Origin: Bacillota bacterium
GTDB lineage: Bacteria > Bacillota > Bacilli > Bacillales > Bacillaceae_J
DNA length: 5,030 nucleotides
Reading direction: 5' to 3'
Assembly: GCA_023457235.1 (NCBI GenBank)
Contig: JAEWMK010000309.1
Span: 1-5,030 of the forward strand
The notes beneath the pieces were generated by a model. The model was not told the origin of the DNA. It searched no databases and saw nothing but the letters and a program-made list of their open reading frames with translations. This document shows positions 1-5,030 of this stretch, piece after piece. Position 1 is the first letter of the stretch, and every line of letters begins with the position of its first letter. A program made the position numbers and the translations under genes.

Positions 1-1501
1 GTATCGTATTATATATGAGGATGATTATGTAAAAGCTTCTGATGAAAGTATGGAAAAGGTAAAAAAGAGTCGTGAAGCTGTAGAAAACATTGTTAAAGAA
101 AAGAAAATTATTTATGGAATTACAACAGGTTTCGGGAAATTTAGTGATATTTTTATAGATCAAGAGAAAGTCGAAGAGTTACAACATAATTTAATTCAGT
201 CTCATGCCTGTGGTGTGGGAGAACCTTTCCCTGAAAAGGTAACCCGCGCGATGTTAGTTTTACGGGCTAACGCATTGTTGAAAGGGTTTTCTGGTGTTCG
301 CCCTGTTGTGGTTGAGCGCCTCTTGGATCTTGTAAATGCAAAAATTCACCCAGTTGTTCCACAACAAGGATCACTAGGTGCAAGTGGTGATTTAGCGCCA
401 TTATCACATTTGGCACTTGTGTTACTCGGGGAAGGAGAAGTTTTTTACAAAGGTGAAAGAATGGCATCAAAAATTGCGCTTCAAAAAGAAGGAATTGAAC
501 CAATCACATTAACAGCAAAAGAAGGGCTTGCTCTCATTAATGGAACACAAGCAATGACAGCTATGGGGGTAATCGCTTATCTTGAAGCAGAGAAACTTGC
601 TTACCAATCAGAAATGATAGCCTCACTTACAATTGAAGGTTTACGTGGAATCATTGATGCATTTGATGAAGATATTCAATTGGCACGCGGTTATCAAGAA
701 CAAGTGGATGTCGCTCATCGTATCCGAACTTACCTTAACGGAAGTCAGTTAACGACAAGACAAGGAGAGCTTCGCGTCCAAGATGCTTATTCATTAAGAT
801 GCATTCCGCAAGTACATGGAGCATCATGGCAAACTTTAAACTATGTTAAAGAAAAGCTTCAAATTGAAATGAACGCGGCAACAGATAATCCATTAATCTT
901 TGAAAACGGGGAAAAAGTAATTTCCGGTGGAAATTTCCATGGTCAACCGATTGCGTTAGCAATGGACTTTTTGGGAATAGCTATGGCAGAATTTGCGAAC
1001 ATTTCTGAACGCCGTATTGAACGTCTGGTGAATCCACAATTAAATGATTTACCGCCATTTTTAAGCCCAGAACCTGGTGTTCAATCTGGGGCAATGATTA
1101 TGCAATACGTTGCAGCCGCCCTTGTATCAGAAAATAAAACATTGGCTCATCCTGCTAGTGTGGATTCAATTCCATCATCAGCAAACCAAGAAGACCATGT
1201 AAGTATGGGAACAATCGGTGCACGTCATGCCCATATGATCATCCAAAATGTACGAAATGTACTCGCGATTGAAGCGATTTGTGCTATGCAAGCTGTTGAC
1301 ATTCGTGGAAGAGATAAAATGGCAAACTTAACACAGATCACTCTTGAAAAAGGTAGAGAGTATGTTCCGTTCATTGAAAAGGACCGTGTATTTTCGAAGG
1401 ATATCGAAAAGGCGGCGAAATGGTTAAAAGAAGACAACTGGTTCAATTTCGAAAATAGTGATATTGAAAAAGATGAATTGAGTTTGCAAGGGGTAAATTA
1501 A
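1..1501 (+). CDS. hutH: Histidine ammonia-lyase HutH, 5'-truncated by the window edge
   Basis: HutH (histidase) removes ammonia from L-histidine to give trans-urocanate, the first step of cytoplasmic histidine degradation. The reading frame is open to the left edge: codons from base 2 read YRIIYEDDYVKASDESMEKV, which continues the family N-terminus, so Met at base 50 is internal and has no RBS. By comparison with B. subtilis HutH as I recall it, about 14 residues are missing. Counting Met50 as residue 1, the MIO cofactor triad Ala111-Ser112-Gly113 lies in GSLGASGDLAPLSH (triad at nt 380-388). Other expected active-site residues are Tyr22 (YGITTGFG), His52 (SHACGVG), Asn163 (INGTQ), Gln244, Tyr247 and Arg250 (VQDAYSLR), Phe296 (GNFHG) and Glu381 (NQEDHVSMG). 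His52 and Glu381 favour histidase over phenylalanine or tyrosine ammonia-lyase. No frameshift or missing catalytic residue is seen. The permease gene follows after 116 nt on the same strand, while hutU, hutI and hutG do not follow. Confidence 0.97.
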   Translation, partial: YRIIYEDDYVKASDESMEKVKKSREAVENIVKEKKIIYGITTGFGKFSDIFIDQEKVEELQHNLIQSHACGVGEPFPEKVTRAMLVLRANALLKGFSGVRPVVVERLLDLVNAKIHPVVPQQGSLGASGDLAPLSHLALVLLGEGEVFYKGERMASKIALQKEGIEPITLTAKEGLALINGTQAMTAMGVIAYLEAEKLAYQSEMIASLTIEGLRGIIDAFDEDIQLARGYQEQVDVAHRIRTYLNGSQLTTRQGELRVQDAYSLRCIPQVHGASWQTLNYVKEKLQIEMNAATDNPLIFENGEKVISGGNFHGQPIALAMDFLGIAMAEFANISERRIERLVNPQLNDLPPFLSPEPGVQSGAMIMQYVAAALVSENKTLAHPASVDSIPSSANQEDHVSMGTIGARHAHMIIQNVRNVLAIEAICAMQAVDIRGRDKMANLTQITLEKGREYVPFIEKDRVFSKDIEKAAKWLKEDNWFNFENSDIEKDELSLQGVN

Positions 1502-1513
1502 TAGAAAAAACAT

Positions 1514-1557
1514 CATAATTGACTCTGGGTGTCAATGATGCCCAGAGTACCATTATG
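1514..1557 (+). terminator. Long stem-loop after hutH, possible weak terminator or mRNA 3' stabiliser
   Basis: A perfect 8-bp stem, ACTCTGGG (1522-1529) with CCCAGAGT (1541-1548), extends inward by four pairs (two of them G-U) to an AAT loop. It extends outward, past a 2/3-nt internal loop, by six more pairs: CATAAT (1514-1519) with ATTATG (1552-1557). No T-tract follows directly; only T4 occurs at 1562-1565. It is therefore not a standard intrinsic terminator. It could reduce read-through into the permease gene, protect the hutH mRNA 3' end, or bind a regulator as DNA. The structure is seen; its role is inferred. Confidence 0.5.
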
Positions 1558-1564
1558 ACACTTT

Positions 1565-1578
1565 TGTAAGCGTTTGCC
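1565..1578 (+). promoter_or_regulatory. Candidate CcpA catabolite-response element (cre) upstream of the permease gene
   Basis: TGTAAGCGTTTGCC matches the Bacillus cre consensus TGWAANCGNTNWCA at about 12 of 14 positions, including the TG, AA and central CG. CcpA with HPr-Ser-P binds such sites when preferred sugars are present, and histidine use is a known target of catabolite repression in Bacillus. The site lies 25 nt before the Shine-Dalgarno of the permease gene. CcpA bound there could block transcription coming through hutH. It could also repress a local promoter; only a weak candidate is visible (GTGTCA at 1529, CATTAT at 1551, 16-nt spacer), which would place the cre just after the transcription start. 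Confidence 0.65.
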
Positions 1579-1617
1579 AATTAAGGGCCTAAATATAGTT
1601 ATTAAAGGAGGTTTTTT

Positions 1618-2943
1618 ATGTTAATTTTAAATCCAGTAGTAATTTCCGTACTTGTTGTTTGTATATTGTGTTTGTGCAGAGTGAATGTTTTACTAGCAAT
1701 CTTATTTGCAGCTATTACCGCAGGTTTAACGGCCTCATTATCAATTACTGAAACGGTTAATTTAATGATTTCCGGTATGGGTGGACAAGCTAATACTGCG
1801 TTAAGTTATATTTTACTTGGTGGATTTGCAGTTATGATTGGTTATTCAGGAATTACAGGATTCTTGGTGAAACGTTTAGTTAATGTAATAAAGGGAAAAC
1901 GAGGCATAATGTTACTTACAATTGCTGGGGTGGCTTCTTTATCACAAAATGCGGTTCCAATTCATATTGCTTTTATCCCAATCCTTATCCCGCCGCTACT
2001 ACATCTTTTTGATAAGATGAAAATTGATCGCCGCGGTGTAGCATCAGCATTAACCTTTGGCTTAAAAGCCCCTTACATTATGATTCCGGCAGGTTTCGGT
2101 CTTATTTTCCATGGAATCATTGCTGACGAAATGACTGCCAATGGAATGGAAATAGCGGTTAGCCAAATGCCGCTTGCAATGTTAATACCAGGTATCGGGA
2201 TGATCGTCGGTTTATTAATTGCCGTATTTATTACTTATCGTAAAGATCGCGAGCCAACTACTGCAATAATAGGAATTGAGAATATCAATAATGAAGTGGC
2301 TGCAACAACGTTAGAGGATGTAAAATTCTCAAGTAAACATCTATTTACAATTATTTCAATTATTGGAGCGCTAGCCGTTCAATTAACCACTGATTCCCTA
2401 GTCCTTGGAGCATTAACCGGTATGATTCTGTTATTTGCTTTCCGAGTTGTATCGTTCACAAGAGGCGATGAGGTTGTTAATGAAGGGATTAAAATGATGG
2501 GAATGATAGCTTTTGTAATGCTTATCGCTTCCGGTTATGCAACTATTTTAAAAGAAACAGGTGCAGTAGACGCTCTCGTTTCGTCCACTTCAGCTATTCT
2601 TGGCGACAATAAACTTCTTATTGCGTTTGTACTCCTTACGGTTGGTTTAGTGATTACGATGGGAATTGGTTCTTCATTTGGTACAATCCCAATTATTGCT
2701 GCCATCTATGTACCATTATGTGCTGCTGTGGGATTCTCACCATTAGCAACAGCGGCATTAATCGGAACAGCAGGTGCATTGGGCGATGCAGGTTCACCAG
2801 CATCTGACAGTACACTTGGTCCAACAGCAGGTCTTAACGCTGATGGAAAACATCATCACATTTGGGATACATGTGTACCGACATTCTTGCACTACAATAT
2901 CCCGCTCTTTATTTTTGGTCTTATTGCTGCTATGTTCCTATAG
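1618..2943 (+). CDS. yuiF: YuiF-like permease of the Na+/H+ antiporter superfamily, probable histidine transporter
   Basis: This 441-aa integral membrane protein has about 11-12 hydrophobic segments (roughly residues 3-20, 22-42, 61-85, 96-130, 141-168, 180-206, 241-276, 287-311, 332-378 and 420-441; some stretches hold more than one helix). The C-terminal signature GDAGSPASDSTLGPTAGLN (389-407), followed by HHHIWDTCVPTF, and the N-terminal region match the YuiF group of the Na_H_antiporter family, as I recognise it. The length is usual for the group. ATG at 1618 has an ideal RBS, AAAGGAGG (1604-1611), with a 6-nt T-only spacer. Some annotation schemes call this family histidine permease YuiF. 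Its position right behind hutH supports histidine import, but the substrate and any ion coupling are inferred and family members elsewhere may carry other amino acids. B. subtilis uses an unrelated amino acid permease, HutM, in its hut operon. A cre upstream suggests catabolite repression, and a terminator follows the stop. Confidence 0.85.
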   Translation: MLILNPVVISVLVVCILCLCRVNVLLAILFAAITAGLTASLSITETVNLMISGMGGQANTALSYILLGGFAVMIGYSGITGFLVKRLVNVIKGKRGIMLLTIAGVASLSQNAVPIHIAFIPILIPPLLHLFDKMKIDRRGVASALTFGLKAPYIMIPAGFGLIFHGIIADEMTANGMEIAVSQMPLAMLIPGIGMIVGLLIAVFITYRKDREPTTAIIGIENINNEVAATTLEDVKFSSKHLFTIISIIGALAVQLTTDSLVLGALTGMILLFAFRVVSFTRGDEVVNEGIKMMGMIAFVMLIASGYATILKETGAVDALVSSTSAILGDNKLLIAFVLLTVGLVITMGIGSSFGTIPIIAAIYVPLCAAVGFSPLATAALIGTAGALGDAGSPASDSTLGPTAGLNADGKHHHIWDTCVPTFLHYNIPLFIFGLIAAMFL

Positions 2944-2964
2944 ACTAAAATATTACTCACTTCG

Positions 2965-2998
2965 TCCCATCTCATATTAATGAAGATGGGATTTTGTT
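2965..2998 (+). terminator. Intrinsic terminator of the permease gene
   Basis: CCCATC (2966-2971) pairs with GATGGG (2985-2990). The stem continues inward, past one bulged A, through TCAT/ATGA to an ATTA loop. ATTTTGTT follows at 2991-2998. It begins about 20 nt after the permease stop, as expected for the end of a hutH-permease transcript. Confidence 0.8.
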
Positions 2999-3017
2999 CA
3001 TAATTTCAGCCACTTAC

Positions 3018-3067
3018 AAAAAACAGCACTGTTATACATGATCCAGGTCTGATCAGTACTGTTTTTT
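3018..3067. terminator. Bidirectional terminator between convergent genes
   Basis: The arm AAAAAACAGCACTG (3018-3031) pairs with CAGTACTGTTTTTT (3054-3067) with a single C-A mismatch, around a 22-nt loop. The T6 run follows the stem on the plus strand and the A6 run gives T6 on the minus strand, so it can work both ways. On the minus strand it lies about 30 nt past the stop of the AIM24-family gene and is its most likely terminator. On the plus strand it backs up the permease terminator. Confidence 0.8.
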
Positions 3068-3097
3068 GATATAGGTGGCTATGCCAATCAATCGTAA

Positions 3098-3892
3098 TCA
3101 ATCATCACCATCAAATATATTAGCGATACCTCCGAGGATGCTGCCTTCACCACGGCTTTGTCCACCAGCGCTTGGAGCTGATGCAAAAATTCGGTCTGCT
3201 AAGCGGCTAAATGGCAACGATTGGATCCAAACTGTACCCGGTCCTTGAACAGTCGCAAAAAACAATCCTTCACCGCCAAAGAATGCAGTTTTTATTTTAC
3301 CAACATATTCGATGTTATAATCAATATCCCTAGTCATCGCAACTAAACAGCCAGTATCTATTTTTAATCGTTCACCAGGTTGTAGCTCTCTCTTATAAAT
3401 TGTCCCACCGGCATGGAGGAAAGCTAAGCCGTCGCCTTCTAGCTTCTGCATAATAAAACCTTCTCCACCGAAAAAGCCGGCACCAAGTTTGCGTTGAAAT
3501 TCAATCCCAACTGCAACCCCTTTAGCAGCACATAAAAATGCATCCTTTTGACAAATCACCTTTCCACCAAGCTCACTTAAATCCATAGGAATAATCTTAC
3601 CGGGATATGGAGCAGCAAAAGAAACATGCTTAATGGCAGGGCTTTGATTTGTAAACACGGTCATGAATAAGCTTTCGCCTGTCAGAATTCGTTTACCTGC
3701 ACCTAGTAATTTACCGAATAAGCCTTTGTTTGAAGAGGCTCCATCACCAAAAATAGTTTCCATTTCGATGCCGTCCTCTTGCATCATCATCGCCCCGGCT
3801 TCGGCAATTGTACTTTCACCTGGATCCAACTCAATTTCTACAAATTGCATATCGTCGCCATAAAGCTTATATTCGATTTCGTGTGAATTCAT
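3098..3892 (-). CDS. AIM24 / TIGR00266-family protein, function unknown
   Basis: This 264-aa soluble, glycine-rich protein belongs to the AIM24 family (Pfam AIM24, TIGR00266), whose bacterial members lack a settled biochemical function; the yeast relative affects mitochondrial inner-membrane organisation. The start is ATG at 3892 (MNSHEIEYKL), chosen for its AAAGGAGG seven nt upstream and a promoter just beyond it. The frame is open upstream to an ATG at 4066, but that stretch crosses the promoter and the preceding terminator. Visible features are the N-terminal region with LDPGESTIAEAGAMMM (22-37), a glycine- and lysine-rich segment GLFGKLLGAGKRILTGESLF (57-76), two FFGGEG motifs (140-145 and 204-209), the family-typical GPGTVWIQSLPF (217-228) and a short flexible acidic tail. 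There is no signal peptide and no transmembrane helix. The family fold is usually described as beta-rich and TRAP-like. It is not in an operon with the yteA-like gene: 177 nt separate them, with a terminator and a promoter in between. Confidence 0.9.
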   Translation of the reverse strand: MNSHEIEYKLYGDDMQFVEIELDPGESTIAEAGAMMMQEDGIEMETIFGDGASSNKGLFGKLLGAGKRILTGESLFMTVFTNQSPAIKHVSFAAPYPGKIIPMDLSELGGKVICQKDAFLCAAKGVAVGIEFQRKLGAGFFGGEGFIMQKLEGDGLAFLHAGGTIYKRELQPGERLKIDTGCLVAMTRDIDYNIEYVGKIKTAFFGGEGLFFATVQGPGTVWIQSLPFSRLADRIFASAPSAGGQSRGEGSILGGIANIFDGDD

Positions 3893-3899
3893 GCCTGTT

Positions 3900-3908
3900 C
3901 CTCCTTTT
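3900..3908 (-). promoter_or_regulatory. Ribosome-binding site that fixes the AIM24-family start
   Basis: On the minus strand AAAAGGAGG lies 7 nt upstream of ATG at 3892. No comparable site precedes the farther upstream in-frame ATG at 4066, so the shorter 264-aa product is preferred. Confidence 0.9.
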
Positions 3909-3923
3909 ATATGTATCAATATC

Positions 3924-3932
3924 ATTATAGCA
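3924..3932 (-). promoter_or_regulatory. Extended -10 SigA-type promoter of the AIM24-family gene
   Basis: The minus strand reads TGCTATAAT: a perfect TATAAT (3929-3924) with the TG extension (3932-3931). No good -35 box exists at 16-18 nt (GAAATC at 17 nt), which is acceptable for an extended -10 promoter. The start of transcription would fall near 3917, giving a leader of about 25 nt that contains the RBS. This implies vegetative, independent expression of the gene. Confidence 0.75.
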
Positions 3933-3974
3933 TGTGTTTTATACAAGATTTCCCACACAAAATAAATATTCTTT

Positions 3975-4060
3975 AAAAAGGACTGTTCCAAATATATACG
4001 CATTACACAGTGGATTTGTCCAATCACGTGTGGTTGCTCAATATACATTGAAACAGTCCT
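3975..4060 (-). terminator. Long imperfect palindrome ending the yteA-like transcript
   Basis: Read on the minus strand, AGGACTGTTTCAA (4060-4048) pairs with TTGGAACAGTCCT (3991-3979) over 13 positions with one G-U wobble. A TTTTT run follows (3979-3975), as in an intrinsic terminator. It begins 9 nt past the stop of the yteA-like gene. The loop of about 56 nt is itself partly palindromic: GTATAT pairs with ATATAT (one G-U), and there are shorter CACA/TGTG and TGGA/TCCA matches, so the whole ~82 bp is one imperfect inverted repeat. This is longer than a normal terminator. Confidence 0.7.
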
Positions 4061-4069
4061 ATCCAATAT

Positions 4070-4822
4070 TCATTCTAGATCTTCAAAAGGCTCTAATTCA
4101 GCTGCACCTAAATTACCTGTTACTGACATAACATCCTCTGAATCAAGCTGCTCCTCATATAATTGATGGGTTGCATTAGGAAAAATTTGTATATTATTTC
4201 CGGTAATATCGGTTGCTACAAAGCTTTCAATATCTTCAACATAGCCGACAATTTCATCCTCTTCCACATACATGTCGTTATAATCTAACATGCTTTGATC
4301 AAAAAAATCGGATGGAGTTTCGGAAGTTCCATATCTTTGTACGTCCTGCCACGCATCTTCTGCATCATAAAAGTTGGCATCTCTTTCATCATATTCAAAT
4401 TTTCCATAGGCTGGCATTAATATTTTTTCTTCAACCGGACGCTGATGTGATTCCAATTTGTCAGGGGTATGTTCTATACAATGTGTTGCCGTAGGCAAGG
4501 CTTTTAGTCGATCGACAGGAATTTCTTTTCCGCACTGCTCGCATTTTCCATACGTTCCATTTTCCATATTTTCTAGCGCATGGTTTATATCTTTTATTTC
4601 TTTTTCGGCATGCTCAACAAGGGCAATATCTTTCTCGCGTTCATAAAGGTCTGTCGCAGTATCAGCTGGGTGGTTGTCATATCGGGAAAGCTCACCAACT
4701 GAGTCAGTCTCATGAGCACGTTTTATATCAAAATAATCGGTTGCTTCCAAATCTCTTGTTATTTCTTCTTTTCGATTTATTAATTCTGCTTTAATTGATG
4801 AAAGCTCATTAGGAGTAAGCAT
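4070..4822 (-). CDS. yteA: YteA-family regulatory protein with DksA/TraR-type zinc finger
   Basis: This 250-aa acidic protein fits the yteA family (TIGR02890), found almost only in endospore-forming Firmicutes and of unknown precise function; DksA/TraR relatives bind RNA polymerase. Residues 1-90 are charged and helical, with the family-typical segment SRYDNHPADTATDLYEREKD (46-65), then a likely coiled coil to about residue 88. The zinc-finger-like motif is Cys94-x2-Cys97-x17-Cys115-x2-His118, in TYGKCEQCGKEIPVDRLKALPTATHCIEH order, so the fourth DksA cysteine is His; I recall the same in other YteA proteins. The C-terminal domain (about 130-250) is rich in Asp, Glu and aromatics and is specific to the family; it ends in an acidic tail. 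The start is ATG 4822 because AAAAGGAG lies 7 nt upstream; a GTG at 4891 in frame has no such site. No SigA promoter is evident upstream, and a sporulation sigma factor is possible. Family assignment is firm; a regulatory role in sporulation is inferred. Confidence 0.9.
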   Translation of the reverse strand: MLTPNELSSIKAELINRKEEITRDLEATDYFDIKRAHETDSVGELSRYDNHPADTATDLYEREKDIALVEHAEKEIKDINHALENMENGTYGKCEQCGKEIPVDRLKALPTATHCIEHTPDKLESHQRPVEEKILMPAYGKFEYDERDANFYDAEDAWQDVQRYGTSETPSDFFDQSMLDYNDMYVEEDEIVGYVEDIESFVATDITGNNIQIFPNATHQLYEEQLDSEDVMSVTGNLGAAELEPFEDLE

Positions 4823-4829
4823 ACAAACG

Positions 4830-4837
4830 CTCCTTTT
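4830..4837 (-). promoter_or_regulatory. Ribosome-binding site that fixes the yteA start
   Basis: Minus-strand AAAAGGAG is placed 7 nt upstream of ATG 4822 (MLTPNELSS). The longer in-frame reading from GTG 4891 would translate through this site and adds 23 residues that do not resemble the family N-terminus. Confidence 0.85.
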
Positions 4838-4858
4838 GACCAAATTTTCTACCTCAAA

Positions 4859-4867
4859 TTTAGTATG
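4859..4867 (-). promoter_or_regulatory. Tentative sporulation-type -10 element upstream of yteA
   Basis: Minus-strand CATACTAAA resembles the -10 boxes of SigE (CATACANT) and SigK (CATANNNTA), with mismatches. A TTGACC at 4882-4877 looks like a SigA -35 but has no TATAAT-like box at 16-18 nt. The upstream terminator (4894-4926) implies that a promoter must lie between it and the gene. Weak evidence: a candidate only. Confidence 0.25.
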
Positions 4868-4893
4868 AACAAAACAGGTCAATTCATCCACGC

Positions 4894-4926
4894 AAAAAAA
4901 GCATACGATTTAAAAATCGTATGCTT
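4894..4926 (-). terminator. Strong minus-strand terminator of a gene beyond the right edge
   Basis: AAGCATACGATTT (4899-4911) is perfectly inverted in AAATCGTATGCTT (4914-4926), a 13-bp arm with a very tight centre. The A7 run at 4894-4900 becomes T7 directly after the stem on the minus strand; the plus-strand side has no T-tract. It should therefore end a leftward transcript coming from beyond 5030, about 70 nt before the yteA start, and insulate yteA from it. Confidence 0.8.
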
Positions 4927-4941
4927 CCATTATCGTTTCCG

Positions 4942-5030
4942 CTTTTCATTGTCCAGCTCCAGCGCCTATCGCCTAGCAAACTTCAGGTCTCCTCCCTACG
5001 ATAAGTCAACTAAGAATTGCTAACGCAATT
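4942..5030. repeat. Partial copy of a dispersed Bacillaceae intergenic repeat
   Basis: The stretch with TGTCCAGCTCCAGCGCCTA (4950-4968), GGTCTCCTCCCTACGATAAG (4986-5005) and GTCAACTAAGAATTGC (5005-5020) resembles a non-coding repeat I recall from many intergenic regions of Bacillus-like genomes (the 'GTCCAGCTCCAGCGCC' type). It is more GC-rich at 4950-4978 than the surrounding DNA. The left boundary is uncertain (4935-4950) and the right end is off the window. I see no ORF in it. Recognition is from memory, not from a search. Confidence 0.65.
5015..5030. repeat. Inverted repeat at the window edge, inside the dispersed repeat
   Basis: AATTGC (5015-5020) and GCAATT (5025-5030) flank a TAAC loop and reach exactly to the last base. 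The hairpin is probably longer, because GATAAGTCAACTAAG just to the left could pair with sequence beyond the edge. Confidence 0.6.

Noticed and set aside
50..52. Met at 50 as the start of hutH
   Set aside because: No Shine-Dalgarno precedes it, and the frame upstream to the window edge aligns with the known HutH N-terminal region, so the gene begins off the left edge.
1574..1599. TTGCCA / TATAGT as a SigA promoter for the permease gene
   Set aside because: The spacer is only 14 nt, and the transcript would start inside the Shine-Dalgarno, giving no usable leader.
2835..2855. CATCATCACA run coding HHH in the permease as a possible tag or metal site
   Set aside because: It falls in the conserved loop before IWDTCVPTF, a His-containing segment in this family, so there is no reason to see it as unusual.
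2774..2980. 68-aa plus-strand reading frame overlapping the permease 3' end
   Set aside because: It lies in another frame within a well-supported membrane protein gene, has no RBS and runs into the terminator; it is a shadow frame.
3893..4066. 58-residue N-terminal extension of the AIM24-family protein from ATG 4066
   Set aside because: It would be translated through the yteA terminator and across the gene's own promoter and RBS, and the residues do not resemble the family N-terminus.
4213..4646. Plus-strand reading frames opposite yteA
   Set aside because: They are antisense to a clearly coding gene, have no RBS and resemble no family; composition shadows.
4823..4891. GTG 4891 as the yteA start
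   Set aside because: The strong RBS at 4830-4837 points to ATG 4822, and the extra 23 residues look like translated leader.

Overview
The window looks like chromosomal DNA of an AT-rich, endospore-forming Bacillaceae (Bacillus, Neobacillus, Mesobacillus or a similar genus). This rests on four things: a HutH that is very close to the Bacillus form, a YteA-family protein (a family known essentially from endospore formers), strong AAAGGAGG-type ribosome-binding sites with 6-7 nt spacers, and at the right edge an intergenic repeat of a kind I recall from many Bacillus-like genomes. I see no phage genes, transposase, CRISPR array, tRNA or rRNA.

Left half, plus strand (1-2998). The window opens inside hutH (histidine ammonia-lyase); about 14 N-terminal codons lie off the left edge. 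After hutH comes a 116-nt gap with a long stem-loop (1514-1557), a good match to a CcpA/cre site (1565-1578) and a strong RBS. Then comes a complete 441-aa YuiF-like multi-pass permease of the Na+/H+ antiporter superfamily. Together they look like a histidine-use module: the permease would import histidine and HutH would deaminate it to urocanate. The cre suggests that the permease is repressed when preferred carbon sources are present. A terminator follows the permease. Unlike the B. subtilis hutPHUIGM order, hutU, hutI and hutG do not directly follow hutH here.

Middle (2999-3097). A convergent intergenic region carries an A6/T6-flanked, bidirectional-looking terminator that separates the plus-strand hut module from the minus-strand genes.

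Right half, minus strand (3098-4822). There are two separate transcription units. The first to be transcribed, reading leftward, is a yteA-family DksA/TraR zinc-finger protein (250 aa). It ends at an unusually long terminator-like imperfect palindrome (3975-4060). Next is an AIM24/TIGR00266-family protein (264 aa) with its own extended -10 promoter and strong RBS; its start is at 3892, not at the farther upstream in-frame ATG.

Right edge (4823-5030). This 208-nt stretch has no gene. It holds the yteA leader, a strong minus-strand terminator (4894-4926) implying a minus-strand gene beyond the window, and the start of the dispersed Bacillaceae repeat, which the window cuts inside a hairpin. I found no convincing evidence of a new biological system. 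The points most worth a second look are the hutH-permease junction, the long palindrome after yteA and the repeat at the edge.
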